DNA of 64,000 bases from Allobacillus halotolerans (GTDB lineage: Bacteria; Bacillota; Bacilli; Bacillales; Alkalibacillaceae): NCBI RefSeq assembly GCF_028743495.1, contig NZ_CP117968.1, one strand, 5' to 3'. Below the pieces are notes generated by a model that was not told the DNA's origin, made no database searches, and saw nothing but the letters and a program-made list of their open reading frames with translations. Of the stretch, positions 35,847-44,872 are shown in pieces. The first letter of the stretch is position 1; each line of letters starts with the position of its first letter. Both the position numbers and the translations under genes were made by a program.

Positions 35847-36043
35847 TTTTTACTGGAAAAGTCCGTCTTAATTGTCTTGCTTTGTGGCGATTCTTGTGAT
35901 TTTTGTTCAACTTTCTGAGTGATCCGTTGATCACAATCAGGACATAAGTAGGAGAGCTTTCTTCTTTTTTGTATTTCTTTGGCGACTAATGAAAAAGGCT
36001 CCAAGGTATCTACCCGATCACATAGAATACATTTTACACGCAT
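35843..36043 (-). CDS. ylaI: YlaI family zinc-finger protein
   Basis: The ATG at 36043 (MRVKCILCDRVDTLEP) is used because GAGGTG precedes it; the GTG at 36052 lies inside that site. The 66-residue protein has a four-Cys zinc site, CILC near the start and CPDC near residue 35, and a polar tail. It matches YlaI (DUF2197). Function unknown. Confidence 0.82.
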   Translation of the reverse strand: MRVKCILCDRVDTLEPFSLVAKEIQKRRKLSYLCPDCDQRITQKVEQKSQESPQSKTIKTDFSSKN

Positions 36044-36213
36044 TATTTTCACCTCAAATCCACTCTACATTATACCACCAACAACGACAAATTTGGAATG
36101 ATGAATAAGAATTGCCGGCCAACAAAAAATATAAGGACAAGGTTTGAAAATTGTTGGATAGGGAATTGATAAAATCATAAGCGTTTCCGAACATAATGAG
36201 GAGGGGATTTACG

Positions 36214-36489
36214 ATGAAAAAACGATTGTTTGCGGCACTCGGAGCAGGAGCAGTCGCTTATGTAATGTCTGATGAAAATCGAAAACAAAAAGTGATGACG
36301 AAAATCAAAGGGCTGAAAAATAAATATTTCGGTGAAAAAGATCAAATCCCTGAAGTTGAATCAGGAAAACCCGACTTACAGAATGACGAAAACTCCAAAA
36401 TGGTCAATGAAGGATCGCAATTTGGAGTTCAATATTACAATAAAGTTCGTGAAGGCGAAGACCCAACTAAATATCCAACTCAACAATAA
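36214..36489 (+). CDS. Small hypothetical protein with N-terminal hydrophobic segment
   Basis: The ATG at 36214 follows GAGGAGGGG; the frame extends upstream without support. The 91-residue product starts MKKRLFAALGAGAVAYVM, a short hydrophobic segment, followed by basic and then acidic polar sequence ending EDPTKYPTQQ. I do not recognise the family. It is a single gene closed by a strong terminator. Confidence 0.6.
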   Translation: MKKRLFAALGAGAVAYVMSDENRKQKVMTKIKGLKNKYFGEKDQIPEVESGKPDLQNDENSKMVNEGSQFGVQYYNKVREGEDPTKYPTQQ

Positions 36490-36492
36490 TAC

Positions 36493-36530
36493 TGAAACTC
36501 CCTTGTCTGTGTGATGGACAAGGGAGTTTC
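36493..36530. terminator. Bidirectional terminator
   Basis: GAAACTCCCTTGTC pairs with GACAAGGGAGTTTC around a 10-nt loop. It lies between the small hypothetical gene and the convergent ylaJ-like gene. Confidence 0.8.
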
Positions 36531-36556
36531 CTGCGTAAACGTAAATAAAGTAAAGA

Positions 36557-37129
36557 TTATAGTGGTTGATTTTGTTCTTGTCGCTCTTGTTGAATGTCAT
36601 CCGTGTTTTCTTGGTTTTTCTCATATTGTTCATCTTGATCTGTCTCACGCATTGGCATATCAGGGATATATCGTCCAATTACATTAGCAATTTCGTCTAA
36701 AATGACACTTCGTCCTTGGCCGTTTTGAATAGACTCATTAATATTCGCTATTCGTTTCATAATATCACCATCAGCCATAACATACGCATAGTGACCGTAA
36801 GGGTCGTGTTTAATGATTTCTGTTACTGCATGTTTAACAGATCCTGACTTACCTCGATCCAAATCTTCATCGATATCTATACCGATAATTGTATAGTCAC
36901 CAAAGACGACAGCTCGTGCATTGTTTACATTTGGAACACTGTTGGCTAACTGGACTAATCGTTCAGCCGCCTCTTGGTTTGTATGTTCTTGAGTAGTCTG
37001 ATGATTCGTTGGATCATTTACACGTTGTAAGTCCGGACTTGCAGTGTTTTCGGGTGAGTTAGCTTCTTGATTGCTACAAGCTGAGAAAAGAAGTATAAAT
37101 AAGATAAGGAGTGTAAATTTCCACTTCAA
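36557..37129 (-). CDS. ylaJ: YhcN/YlaJ family sporulation lipoprotein
   Basis: The gene starts with TTG; its ribosome binding site AAAAGGAGGTT lies inside a perfect inverted repeat (37136-37174). The 190-residue protein has a signal peptide with lipobox FSAC (C18) and a YhcN-like domain (about 50-150) with VNNARAVVFGDYTIIGIDID. The tail is Glu/Gln/Asn-rich. Family members are made in sporulation and sit in the spore membrane or cortex zone; YlaJ has been linked to germination. It lies downstream of the ylaL-like gene on the same strand. Confidence 0.88.
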   Translation of the reverse strand: MKWKFTLLILFILLFSACSNQEANSPENTASPDLQRVNDPTNHQTTQEHTNQEAAERLVQLANSVPNVNNARAVVFGDYTIIGIDIDEDLDRGKSGSVKHAVTEIIKHDPYGHYAYVMADGDIMKRIANINESIQNGQGRSVILDEIANVIGRYIPDMPMRETDQDEQYEKNQENTDDIQQERQEQNQPL

Positions 37130-37135
37130 ATAAAT

Positions 37136-37174
37136 AACCTCCTTTTTTAACTAGCTTGAGCAAAAAAGGAGGTT
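37136..37174. repeat. Perfect inverted repeat covering the ylaJ ribosome binding site
   Basis: Arms 37136-37148 and 37162-37174 (AACCTCCTTTTTT and its complement) are 13-bp perfect with a 13-nt spacer. On the minus strand the second arm contains the AGGAGG site of ylaJ, and the first arm ends in a T run, so the hairpin could block translation or terminate ylaL transcripts. Confidence 0.7.
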
Positions 37175-37228
37175 GTATGCATTGTAAAAATAGACAGTTA
37201 ATCAACATCTATGAGAAAATGGAAAGGC

Positions 37229-37687
37229 TTAGTTAATCGTAATCACATCAATGCCTTTAAAAGGATTCTGTTGATTGGTACCATCACCGAATAATAGGTG
37301 AACGGGTCCATCTTCTTTCGGCGGCTTACCGTCGATTGCAAAGATCAATAACGACTCTTTTAATTCATCCAATGAAATTTCAATTTCACCTTGGTCGGTA
37401 TGTAGGATGGCTGAGGTTGCATCCTCTTTTGGATTGGATGTTTCTAAAAAAGGTTTGATCGGCATCACATAACTGTTTTCAAGCACTTTTTTACCTTCAA
37501 ATCGACTGACACTTCGTTTGACAGGTGGTCTGATCCGCTGTTGAGGCTCGACGTCCTTTTCAGGATGGTTTTCTTCTTTATCCGGTAAAAAGGCTTCTTC
37601 CAGCTTGATTTTTCGATCATCAAAGATCCATACTGTTGGGTCAAGTGTTATGGGAAATTGAACGTTCCCTTTTAATTGAACAATCAT
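37229..37687 (-). CDS. YlaL-like protein
   Basis: The 152-residue soluble protein starts MIVQLKGNVQFPITLDPTVW and has a charged central linker (Glu/Pro/Arg) and a C-terminal beta-rich part ending GIDVITIN. It resembles YlaL of Bacillus, sometimes labelled peptidyl-prolyl isomerase in databases; I see no sequence feature that supports that activity. It lies between ylaJ-like and glutaminase genes, the B. subtilis order apart from a missing phoH-like ylaK. Confidence 0.65.
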   Translation of the reverse strand: MIVQLKGNVQFPITLDPTVWIFDDRKIKLEEAFLPDKEENHPEKDVEPQQRIRPPVKRSVSRFEGKKVLENSYVMPIKPFLETSNPKEDATSAILHTDQGEIEISLDELKESLLIFAIDGKPPKEDGPVHLLFGDGTNQQNPFKGIDVITIN

Positions 37688-37768
37688 CGTTGTTACACCT
37701 CTTTTTTATAAATTTCTATACAAGTATAACGAACATTTTTGATGAATGCATTAAAGGAGTGATTTTTC

Positions 37769-38701
37769 ATGATCGAAATCGATGAAAAAGACTTACATTA
37801 TTGGCTCGAACACGTGAAAATTTATGCAAATAATGGAAAGGTCGCAGATTATATTCCAGCTTTGGCCAATCAGCAACCAGAAATCAATGCAACGGCCTTT
37901 TATCCGATTGGAGATAAAGAAGTAGCATGTGCGGGACAGGCTGATTATTCTTTTACCATTCAAAGTGTATCAAAGGTTCTTACATTAGCACTTGCCTTGA
38001 TCCAACACGGGGAGCAAGCTGTTTTTTCTCGAGTCGGTAAGGAACCGTCATCTGACCCGTTCTATTCCATTCAAAAGTTAGAAGTTGAAAAACCGAGCAA
38101 GCCATTAAACCCGATGATTAATGCAGGTGCACTTGCTGTTACCAACATGATCAGAGGACGTGGGTCAGAAGAAATGGTTGAAGAAATTTTAAATCTTGTT
38201 CGACTATTAACCGATGATCCGTCGATTGAGTATGACGAAGAAGTAGCCCGTTCAGAGTTTGAAACAGCATTTTTGAATCGTGCGCTCAGTTACTTCATGA
38301 AACAAAATGGTATCATTACCGGAAGTGTAGAAGAGTTACTTGATGTTTATACGAAACAATGTGCAATCACAGTCAATGTGAAACAGCTAGCTCGTATTGC
38401 TGCAGTTTTTGCCAATGATGGAAAAGATCCAGATACAAATCAACCACTGCTTCCATCACATGTTGCACGTGTTTGTAAAACCTTTATGGTGACTTGTGGA
38501 ATGTATGATGCTTCCGGAACCTTTGCAATCAATGTTGGTATACCAGCGAAAAGTGGAGTGTCTGGTTGTATTATGGGTGTTATTAAAGAATCAGGCGGAC
38601 TGGCAGTTTTCGGACCTGCACTAGACGAACAGGGCAACAGCGTTGTCGGTATGCACCTCTTGAAGGACCTAGCAGATGATAAACGTTGGTCGATCTTTTA
38701 G
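37769..38701 (+). CDS. glsA: Glutaminase
   Basis: The 310-residue serine-dependent beta-lactamase-type glutaminase converts glutamine to glutamate and ammonia. Active-site SVSKVLTLA (Ser-x-x-Lys, about 66-69), NPMINAGALA, and the late AKSGVSGCIMG segment are conserved. It matches GlsA2 (YlaM) in position before ylaN. AAAGGAG precedes the ATG. Divergent from the ylaL-like gene. Confidence 0.94.
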   Translation: MIEIDEKDLHYWLEHVKIYANNGKVADYIPALANQQPEINATAFYPIGDKEVACAGQADYSFTIQSVSKVLTLALALIQHGEQAVFSRVGKEPSSDPFYSIQKLEVEKPSKPLNPMINAGALAVTNMIRGRGSEEMVEEILNLVRLLTDDPSIEYDEEVARSEFETAFLNRALSYFMKQNGIITGSVEELLDVYTKQCAITVNVKQLARIAAVFANDGKDPDTNQPLLPSHVARVCKTFMVTCGMYDASGTFAINVGIPAKSGVSGCIMGVIKESGGLAVFGPALDEQGNSVVGMHLLKDLADDKRWSIF

Positions 38702-38810
38702 AAAAACGTCTTTCTTATAATGGCTTTGTTCATGGATAATTTCTTGCAATTTTACCTTGAAGAAGGTACTATTTAATAAGGGAGCGTAGGAAAGTTAGGA
38801 GGGATTTTCT

Positions 38811-39101
38811 GTGTCATCCAGAATATCACTAGAAAAGAACCAAGCCCTAGCCCTCTTGCAGGCAGATGCTGATAAAATTTTACAACTTATCAAAGTTCAA
38901 ATGGACAACTTAACCATGCCTCAATGTCCTTTATATGAAGAGGTATTAGATACTCAGATGTTTGGTCTCTCAAGAGAAATAAACTTTGCCGTTCGCTTGG
39001 ATTTAATTCAAGAAGAAGATGGTAAAGCTATTATGGAAAACTTGGAAAGACAATTGAGTGCGTTGCATGAGGTTGCCCAAGACACGAAGAATTTATCATA
39101 A
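38811..39101 (+). CDS. ylaN: UPF0358 family protein YlaN
   Basis: The gene starts with GTG behind AGGAGGG. The 96-residue helical protein starts MSSRISLEKNQALALLQADA and matches YlaN. In B. subtilis and Staphylococcus this protein is important when iron is limiting and has been linked to relief of Fur repression. The gene normally next to it, ftsW, is not present here. Confidence 0.92.
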   Translation: MSSRISLEKNQALALLQADADKILQLIKVQMDNLTMPQCPLYEEVLDTQMFGLSREINFAVRLDLIQEEDGKAIMENLERQLSALHEVAQDTKNLS

Positions 39102-39103
39102 TA

Positions 39104-39158
39104 AAAACTCAAACAATGCTTACTTCCAGTTCGTGAAGGCATATGTTTGAGTTTTTTT
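39104..39158 (+). terminator. Rho-independent terminator after ylaN
   Basis: AAAACTCAAACA.ATGC pairs with GCAT.TGTTTGAGTTTT, with an inner CTTAC...GTGAAG helix, followed by seven T. Confidence 0.8.
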
Positions 39159-39241
39159 GCGTTTAAGTGAGTTGAATAGATCGAAAGCAAAACGCCGAAT
39201 CAAAAAATGTTTTGATAAAATAATTCATTACAAACGTATAT

Positions 39242-39835
39242 TTACCTCGAAACAAAGGGATTATTTTCTATCCAAAACCGATAAGGATAAGCAACAGCCT
39301 CTTTTGCATTTGGAATGCCGATTCGTCTTCCGGCCTTTATTTCTTTAGGGTTTTCTCCATCCGCAATATACAGTGGCTTCTCCCACAGTTGATGACCATA
39401 ATGAGATAAATCAATAGCCATCGCTTTCGTGAGTTTACCTGGTCCACTTGTCAGGTTCGTTCTTTTTGTGACTGGTCTGTTGTCTAGCATGACTTCCTCT
39501 CCAATAATCGGCTCCATTCCACGAATTAAAATGGCATGCGGTTGATTCATTCGGCCGGTTACGACGTTCATTAGATTATGTGTATGCATCGTATAGATAT
39601 AGGCCAAGCCAGCCTCGTGAAACATGATCTCCGTTCGTTTTGTCCGGCGATGATTAAAGCTATGTGCTGCTCGGTCTTCAGGTCCCATGTATGCTTCTGT
39701 TTCAACAATTTTTCCTGCCAGAATCCCATTAGGGGTTTCGTGAATTAAAAAAGAACCCAGCAACTTTTCGGCTAATTGAAGTGTCGGCTTTTCAAAAAAA
39801 GACTTATGAACCGGTTTTAACTGTTTATGCTTCAT
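39242..39835 (-). CDS. DNA-3-methyladenine glycosylase (Mpg/AAG family)
   Basis: The 197-residue protein is an AAG-type base-excision glycosylase. It has KIVETEAYMGPEDRAAH with the catalytic Glu, the TEIMFHEAGLAYIY hairpin with the intercalating Tyr region, and NVVTGRMNQPHAILIRGMEP. It removes alkylated purines from DNA. In B. subtilis the homologue (yxlJ) lies elsewhere; here it occupies the site where ftsW would be expected. AGGAG precedes the ATG. Confidence 0.9.
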   Translation of the reverse strand: MKHKQLKPVHKSFFEKPTLQLAEKLLGSFLIHETPNGILAGKIVETEAYMGPEDRAAHSFNHRRTKRTEIMFHEAGLAYIYTMHTHNLMNVVTGRMNQPHAILIRGMEPIIGEEVMLDNRPVTKRTNLTSGPGKLTKAMAIDLSHYGHQLWEKPLYIADGENPKEIKAGRRIGIPNAKEAVAYPYRFWIENNPFVSR

Positions 39836-40000
39836 ACGAATTCCTCCAATAATTATATAGTATACAGTTTACCCGTTTTTTAAAAATACGGAACAGGTAG
39901 AATTATTACTGAACAATTATTCATTTTTTGCAGGAATTTTTAAAATTATGTTGAAAGTTAAGAGAGATAAGAGAAAATTTGCGAATTTGGGAGGTCCATC

Positions 40001-43000
40001 ATGACGAAAATTAAATCAATCAATAAAGTACTTGTAGCGAATAGAGGAGAGATAGCTATTCGTGTATTTCGAGCGTGTACAGAATTAAATATACGCACGG
40101 TTGCCATTTATTCTGAAGAAGATACAGGCTCGTATCATCGATATAAAGCAGATGAAGCCTATCTTGTTGGTGTCGGAAAAAAGCCGATTGATGCTTACTT
40201 GGATATCGAGGGAATTATTGATTTAGCAAAGCGGGTCGGGGTAGATGCCATCCACCCAGGTTACGGATTTTTATCTGAAAACATTCAATTCGCCAAACGG
40301 TGTGAAGAAGAAGGCATCATTTTTATTGGTCCGACAAGTGAGCACTTAAATGTATTTGGGGATAAAGTAAAAGCTCGGAAACAAGCGTTGCAATCCGGAA
40401 TTCCTGTAATTCCTGGTACAGATGGTCCTGTTCAATCATTGGAAGAAGTGGAAGCGTTTTCGAAAGAACATGGATTTCCGATAATCATCAAAGCAGCCCT
40501 TGGTGGAGGCGGACGAGGGATGCGAATCGTTCGTACAAAAGAAGCATTGAAAGAAGCTTATGACCGCGCAAAATCCGAAGCCAAAGCGGCTTTTGGTAAT
40601 GATGAAATTTATGTGGAACGATTAGTAGAACAACCTAAACATATTGAAGTGCAAATTTTAGGTGACGAAGCGGGGAACATGCTTCATTTATACGAAAGAG
40701 ATTGTTCGATTCAACGACGTCACCAGAAAGTAGTAGAAATTGCGCCCAGTATCTCGTTATCAGAATCACAACGGGATGAAATTTGTGATTCTGCCGTCAA
40801 ATTAATGAAGGATGTAAATTATCTCAACGCTGGTACGGTTGAGTTTTTGGTGACAGATGACGAATTTTTCTTTATCGAAGTGAATCCGCGCGTTCAAGTC
40901 GAACACACAATTACCGAAATGATTACCGGTTGCGATATTGTACAAACGCAGCTGCGAATTGCTATGGGTTATTCCTTGCATGATAAGGAAATCGGTTTGC
41001 CGCAGCAATCAGAAATATCGACACATGGATATGCGATTCAGTCACGTGTAACAACTGAAGATCCATTGAATAATTTTATGCCGGATACAGGAAAAATCAT
41101 GGCTTATCGTACAGGTGGGGGTTTTGGTGTCCGATTGGACGCTGGTAACGGTTTTCAAGGAGCAGTCATTTCACCGCACTATGATTCGTTGCTTGTAAAA
41201 GTATCTACTTGGGCTCTGTCTTTCGATCAAGCAGCACGAAAGATGGTACGGAATTTAAAGGAGTTTCGAATTCGCGGTATTAAAACAAATATTCCTTTTT
41301 TAGAAAATGTTATTTTACACAATAAATTTTTGAATGGTAGTTATGACACAACCTTTATCGACTCATCACCTGAACTTTTTGTATTTCCGAAAAAGAAAGA
41401 CCGAGGAACGAAACTGTTATCTTATTTGGCTTCAACAACTGTCAACAGTCCGTTAACGACAGGGCAGGAGAAAAAGCCATTATTTGATCCAGTAAGGATT
41501 CCAACTGTAGATCCGGACAGTAGTTCAGAAGCAGGAACGAAGCAATTGCTTGATGAAAAAGGACCTGAAGCGGTCAGTGAATGGCTGAAACAACAAAATG
41601 AAGTATTGTTGACAGACACTACGTTCCGGGATGCACATCAATCGTTACTAGCAACGCGTGTACGTACAAAAGATTTATTAGAAATTGCTGAGCCAACGGC
41701 AAAACTCCTGCCTAATTTATTCTCAGTGGAAATGTGGGGAGGGGCAACCTTTGATGTCTCTTACCGATTCCTGAGAGAAGATCCATGGGAGAGATTGATT
41801 AAGTTGCGTGAAAAAATGCCGAATGTGTTATTTCAGATGCTCTTACGTGCGAGCAATGCGGTAGGATACACAAATTATCCGGATAATGTCATCGATGAAT
41901 TTGTTGAGAAAAGTGCTCAGGCAGGCATTGATGTCTTTCGGATTTTCGATAGCTTGAATTGGGTTGAAGGCATGAAACCAGCAATCGAAGCGGTTCGAAA
42001 ACAAAATAAAATCGCTGAAGTTTCAATGTGTTACACAGGAGATATTTTAGATCCAAATAGAGATAAATACGACTTGGATTATTACATCAATTTGGCAAAA
42101 GAACTGGAATCATTAGGTGCTCACATCTTAGGTATTAAAGATATGGCTGGATTATTGAAACCTGAAGCGGCTTATCAGTTGATTTCTGCATTGAAACAAG
42201 AAATCGACATTCCTATTCATCTTCACACACATGACACAAGCGGAAATGGCGTCATGATGTATGCGAGAGCCATTGAGGCTGGTGTCGATGCAGTTGATGT
42301 GGCTACCAGTTCAATGGCCGGGCATACTTCTCAACCAAGTGCGAATAGCTTGTATCATGCACTGGAAGGAAATAAACGACAACCTAAAGTTGATATTGCA
42401 TCATACGAAGAACTAAATAAGTATTGGGAAGATGTCCGTGATTATTATGCTAATTTCGAAAGTGGATTAAAGGCACCTCACACGGAGATTTACTTACATG
42501 AAATGCCTGGTGGACAGTATAGTAATTTACAACAGCAAGCAAAAGCGGTCGGTTTAGGTGATCGTTGGGATGAAGTGAAATACATGTATCGTACGGTCAA
42601 TGATATGTTTGGCGATTTAATCAAAGTGACGCCATCTTCTAAAATCGTCGGCGACATGGCACTGTTTATGGTACAAAATAATTTGAAGGTTGATGATGTC
42701 TATGAAAAAGGAGAGAATCTTGACTTTCCAGATTCAGTGGTTGAATTTTTCAGAGGCATGATCGGAAAACCTTACAAAGGATTTCCAAAAGAACTACAAC
42801 GAATTATTTTGAAAGGCAAAGAGGAAATCCCCGGAAGACCAGGCGAACAGTTAAAACCTGTTAATTTTGAGGCGTTAAAAGAACAATTATATGAGAAAGT
42901 AAATCGTCAAGTAACTTCACATGAAGTGATATCCTATGCACTCTATCCGAAGGTCTTCTTAGATTATGAGCGATTTGTCGATCAATATGGGGATATATCC

Positions 43001-43444
43001 GTACTTGATACACCATCTTTTGTTTACGGTTTACGATTAGGTGAGGAAGTATCAGTCGAAATCGAGCAAGGAAAGACATTGATCATCAAGTTAGTATCCA
43101 TTGGAGAACCACAAAAAGATGGAACGCGCGTCGTCTATTTTGAACTGAATGGTCAACCACGTGAAGTGGTCGTTCGCGACGAGCGGATCAAAGATGTTCA
43201 AGATCAAAAGTTGAAAGTAGATCCTGACAATTCAAAACAAATTGGAGCTTCGATGCCTGGAACGGTCGTTGAAGTGCTTGTTAAAGAGGGAGAAGCTGTC
43301 AGCAAGAACGATTATTTGATGATTACTGAGTCGATGAAAATGGAAACGACTATTCAAGCTCCATATGATGGGAAAATCAAATCCGTACAAGTAAAAGATG
43401 GAGAAGCGTTGGAATCAGGCGACTTGTTAATAGAGTTTGTATAA
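40001..43444 (+). CDS. pycA: Pyruvate carboxylase
   Basis: The 1147-residue single-chain enzyme carboxylates pyruvate to oxaloacetate. Domains in order: biotin carboxylase (1-450, with the ATP-grasp GGGGRGMR loop), carboxyltransferase TIM barrel (about 530-800, DTTFRDAHQS at its start), PYC tetramerisation/allosteric linker, and biotin carrier at the C-terminus with the biotinylated K1113 in ESMKMET (usually EAMKMET). In B. subtilis it is activated by acetyl-CoA and by the c-di-AMP-free CBS protein DarB; a DarB-like gene is at 10785. GGGAGG precedes the ATG. Confidence 0.97.
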   Translation: MTKIKSINKVLVANRGEIAIRVFRACTELNIRTVAIYSEEDTGSYHRYKADEAYLVGVGKKPIDAYLDIEGIIDLAKRVGVDAIHPGYGFLSENIQFAKRCEEEGIIFIGPTSEHLNVFGDKVKARKQALQSGIPVIPGTDGPVQSLEEVEAFSKEHGFPIIIKAALGGGGRGMRIVRTKEALKEAYDRAKSEAKAAFGNDEIYVERLVEQPKHIEVQILGDEAGNMLHLYERDCSIQRRHQKVVEIAPSISLSESQRDEICDSAVKLMKDVNYLNAGTVEFLVTDDEFFFIEVNPRVQVEHTITEMITGCDIVQTQLRIAMGYSLHDKEIGLPQQSEISTHGYAIQSRVTTEDPLNNFMPDTGKIMAYRTGGGFGVRLDAGNGFQGAVISPHYDSLLVKVSTWALSFDQAARKMVRNLKEFRIRGIKTNIPFLENVILHNKFLNGSYDTTFIDSSPELFVFPKKKDRGTKLLSYLASTTVNSPLTTGQEKKPLFDPVRIPTVDPDSSSEAGTKQLLDEKGPEAVSEWLKQQNEVLLTDTTFRDAHQSLLATRVRTKDLLEIAEPTAKLLPNLFSVEMWGGATFDVSYRFLREDPWERLIKLREKMPNVLFQMLLRASNAVGYTNYPDNVIDEFVEKSAQAGIDVFRIFDSLNWVEGMKPAIEAVRKQNKIAEVSMCYTGDILDPNRDKYDLDYYINLAKELESLGAHILGIKDMAGLLKPEAAYQLISALKQEIDIPIHLHTHDTSGNGVMMYARAIEAGVDAVDVATSSMAGHTSQPSANSLYHALEGNKRQPKVDIASYEELNKYWEDVRDYYANFESGLKAPHTEIYLHEMPGGQYSNLQQQAKAVGLGDRWDEVKYMYRTVNDMFGDLIKVTPSSKIVGDMALFMVQNNLKVDDVYEKGENLDFPDSVVEFFRGMIGKPYKGFPKELQRIILKGKEEIPGRPGEQLKPVNFEALKEQLYEKVNRQVTSHEVISYALYPKVFLDYERFVDQYGDISVLDTPSFVYGLRLGEEVSVEIEQGKTLIIKLVSIGEPQKDGTRVVYFELNGQPREVVVRDERIKDVQDQKLKVDPDNSKQIGASMPGTVVEVLVKEGEAVSKNDYLMITESMKMETTIQAPYDGKIKSVQVKDGEALESGDLLIEFV

Positions 43445-43453
43445 TTGAAAAAA

Positions 43454-43488
43454 GCTGTCCAGTAACGATAGGGTTGCTGGACAGTTTA
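43454..43488 (+). terminator. Terminator of pycA
   Basis: CTGTCCAGTAAC pairs with GTTGCTGGACAG (one G-T) and is followed by a short T-rich stretch. Confidence 0.75.
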
Positions 43489-43511
43489 ATATTAAAACGT
43501 ATTTAATCATA

Positions 43512-43543
43512 TAAGAAAGCCGCCACCCTATTTAGTGACGGCT
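43512..43543 (-). terminator. Terminator of ctaA
   Basis: On the minus strand AGCCGTCAC pairs with GTGGCGGCT (one mismatch) and is followed by a T-rich stretch. It lies 9 nt beyond the ctaA stop codon. Confidence 0.65.
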
Positions 43544-43551
43544 ATTCGTAT

Positions 43552-44466
43552 TTACTTATTTGATAACTTACTTCTTCGGGCTAACATTAAGAAATAGCAC
43601 AGAATTGTAAAGAATAATGAAATGAATGTTGCGTGCAATAATCCAACAAATATGTTCCCAGTAGTGAAAATAATGAATGCTCCAAGTATAACCTGCAATA
43701 AAATAAATATCGTTGCAATCAGCCAAACTTTACGAATGAATGGTTGATCTATTTTACGTAGCACTTGAATAAATAAAACAACTACCCATAAAAATAATAA
43801 CCCAGCCATGAGACGATGTCCCATTTGGATCCATTGATCTAGATTGAGCCCGGCTACACTTGGTGAATCATTATAGCAGAAGGGCCAATCTGGACAAACT
43901 AAACTTGAATATTTGTGTCGCACTAACGCACCCGAATAGACAACAATTAATGTGTAAATGAACAATCCCCAAAAGTTTACTCGTAACCATTTAGGTATAT
44001 GAATCCGTTCGGTGTGAAGCTTTCGATCGACATCAAATATAATCAAAGCTAGGAGTACAGATGCAGCAAAGGCTACTAGAGAGATGCCAAAATGCATCGC
44101 TTTAATGATGCTTGACTGTTCAAAAAGAACGGCTGCAGCCCCCAGTAAAGATTGGATGACTAAAAATAGAATCGAAAGAAAGACCAAAAATTTCGTTTCT
44201 TTAATATCGCGGTAATCTTTCCAAGCGATATAAGAAAGAAGTAAAACAAGAATGATGCCGAGACCGGACATGATTCGGTGCCCGAATTCAATAACTAATT
44301 CAAATGTTATATCGGTAGGTATTAGTTGACCATCACAAAGAGGCCAACTTCGACCACATCCAAGACCCGATTCGGTTTTTGTAACTAATGCTCCACCGAT
44401 TAAAACCAAAAACATAACAATGGATGTAATGATAGCAATTGGTTTCGGTTGCAATATTTTTTTCAT
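43552..44466 (-). CDS. ctaA: Heme A synthase
   Basis: The 304-residue membrane protein has eight predicted helices in two four-helix halves, with heme-ligand His in EFGHRIMSG (helix 2), HFGISL (helix 4), MGHRLMAG and LLHATF of the second half. Extracellular Cys pairs (CGRSWPLC near 36-44 and CPDWPFC near 191-197) fit the Bacillus CtaA redox pairs. It oxidises heme O to heme A for the aa3/caa3 oxidase. It is divergent from ctaB. Confidence 0.94.
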   Translation of the reverse strand: MKKILQPKPIAIITSIVMFLVLIGGALVTKTESGLGCGRSWPLCDGQLIPTDITFELVIEFGHRIMSGLGIILVLLLSYIAWKDYRDIKETKFLVFLSILFLVIQSLLGAAAVLFEQSSIIKAMHFGISLVAFAASVLLALIIFDVDRKLHTERIHIPKWLRVNFWGLFIYTLIVVYSGALVRHKYSSLVCPDWPFCYNDSPSVAGLNLDQWIQMGHRLMAGLLFLWVVVLFIQVLRKIDQPFIRKVWLIATIFILLQVILGAFIIFTTGNIFVGLLHATFISLFFTILCYFLMLARRSKLSNK

Positions 44467-44872
44467 ATAATTAATTCACCTTTCTGACAGGCCAGTAAGA
44501 CATTCATCATCTATCTTAATATAAAATCCATCAGATGAAAATAAACAATGGTTACAACTTTTTAACATTAGCTATAATGTATATATTAGTTGTTGAAAAA
44601 TATATAACTGCCAGCTTAAAATGAAAAGGGTTTAGTTTCGAAAAAAAATAGGTTAGAATAATGTTATAAACACTTATTGACTGTTTCGAACGAAATTTGT
44701 AGAAAAAAATATGACAATCACTTTTCACATATTTTTCACACATAAGAAATCAATATATGCTTTAATAGAAGTAGTTGTGTTTACATGGTACAATAACTAT
44801 GTAAATAAAATGAAACATTATGTACGTCAGGGTATAAATGTAACAAGGGTTGAAACGAGAGGGGATCCTGCA
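44467..44872. promoter_or_regulatory. Divergent control region between ctaA and ctaB
   Basis: 406 nt, AT-rich, with no separate gene. The ctaB frame is open through the right half but has no ribosome binding site before 44873. TATAATG lies near 44572-44578 and TACAAT near 44789-44794 as possible -10 boxes for the two directions; matching -35 boxes are weak. No clear catabolite or ResD box could be fixed by eye. Confidence 0.4.
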
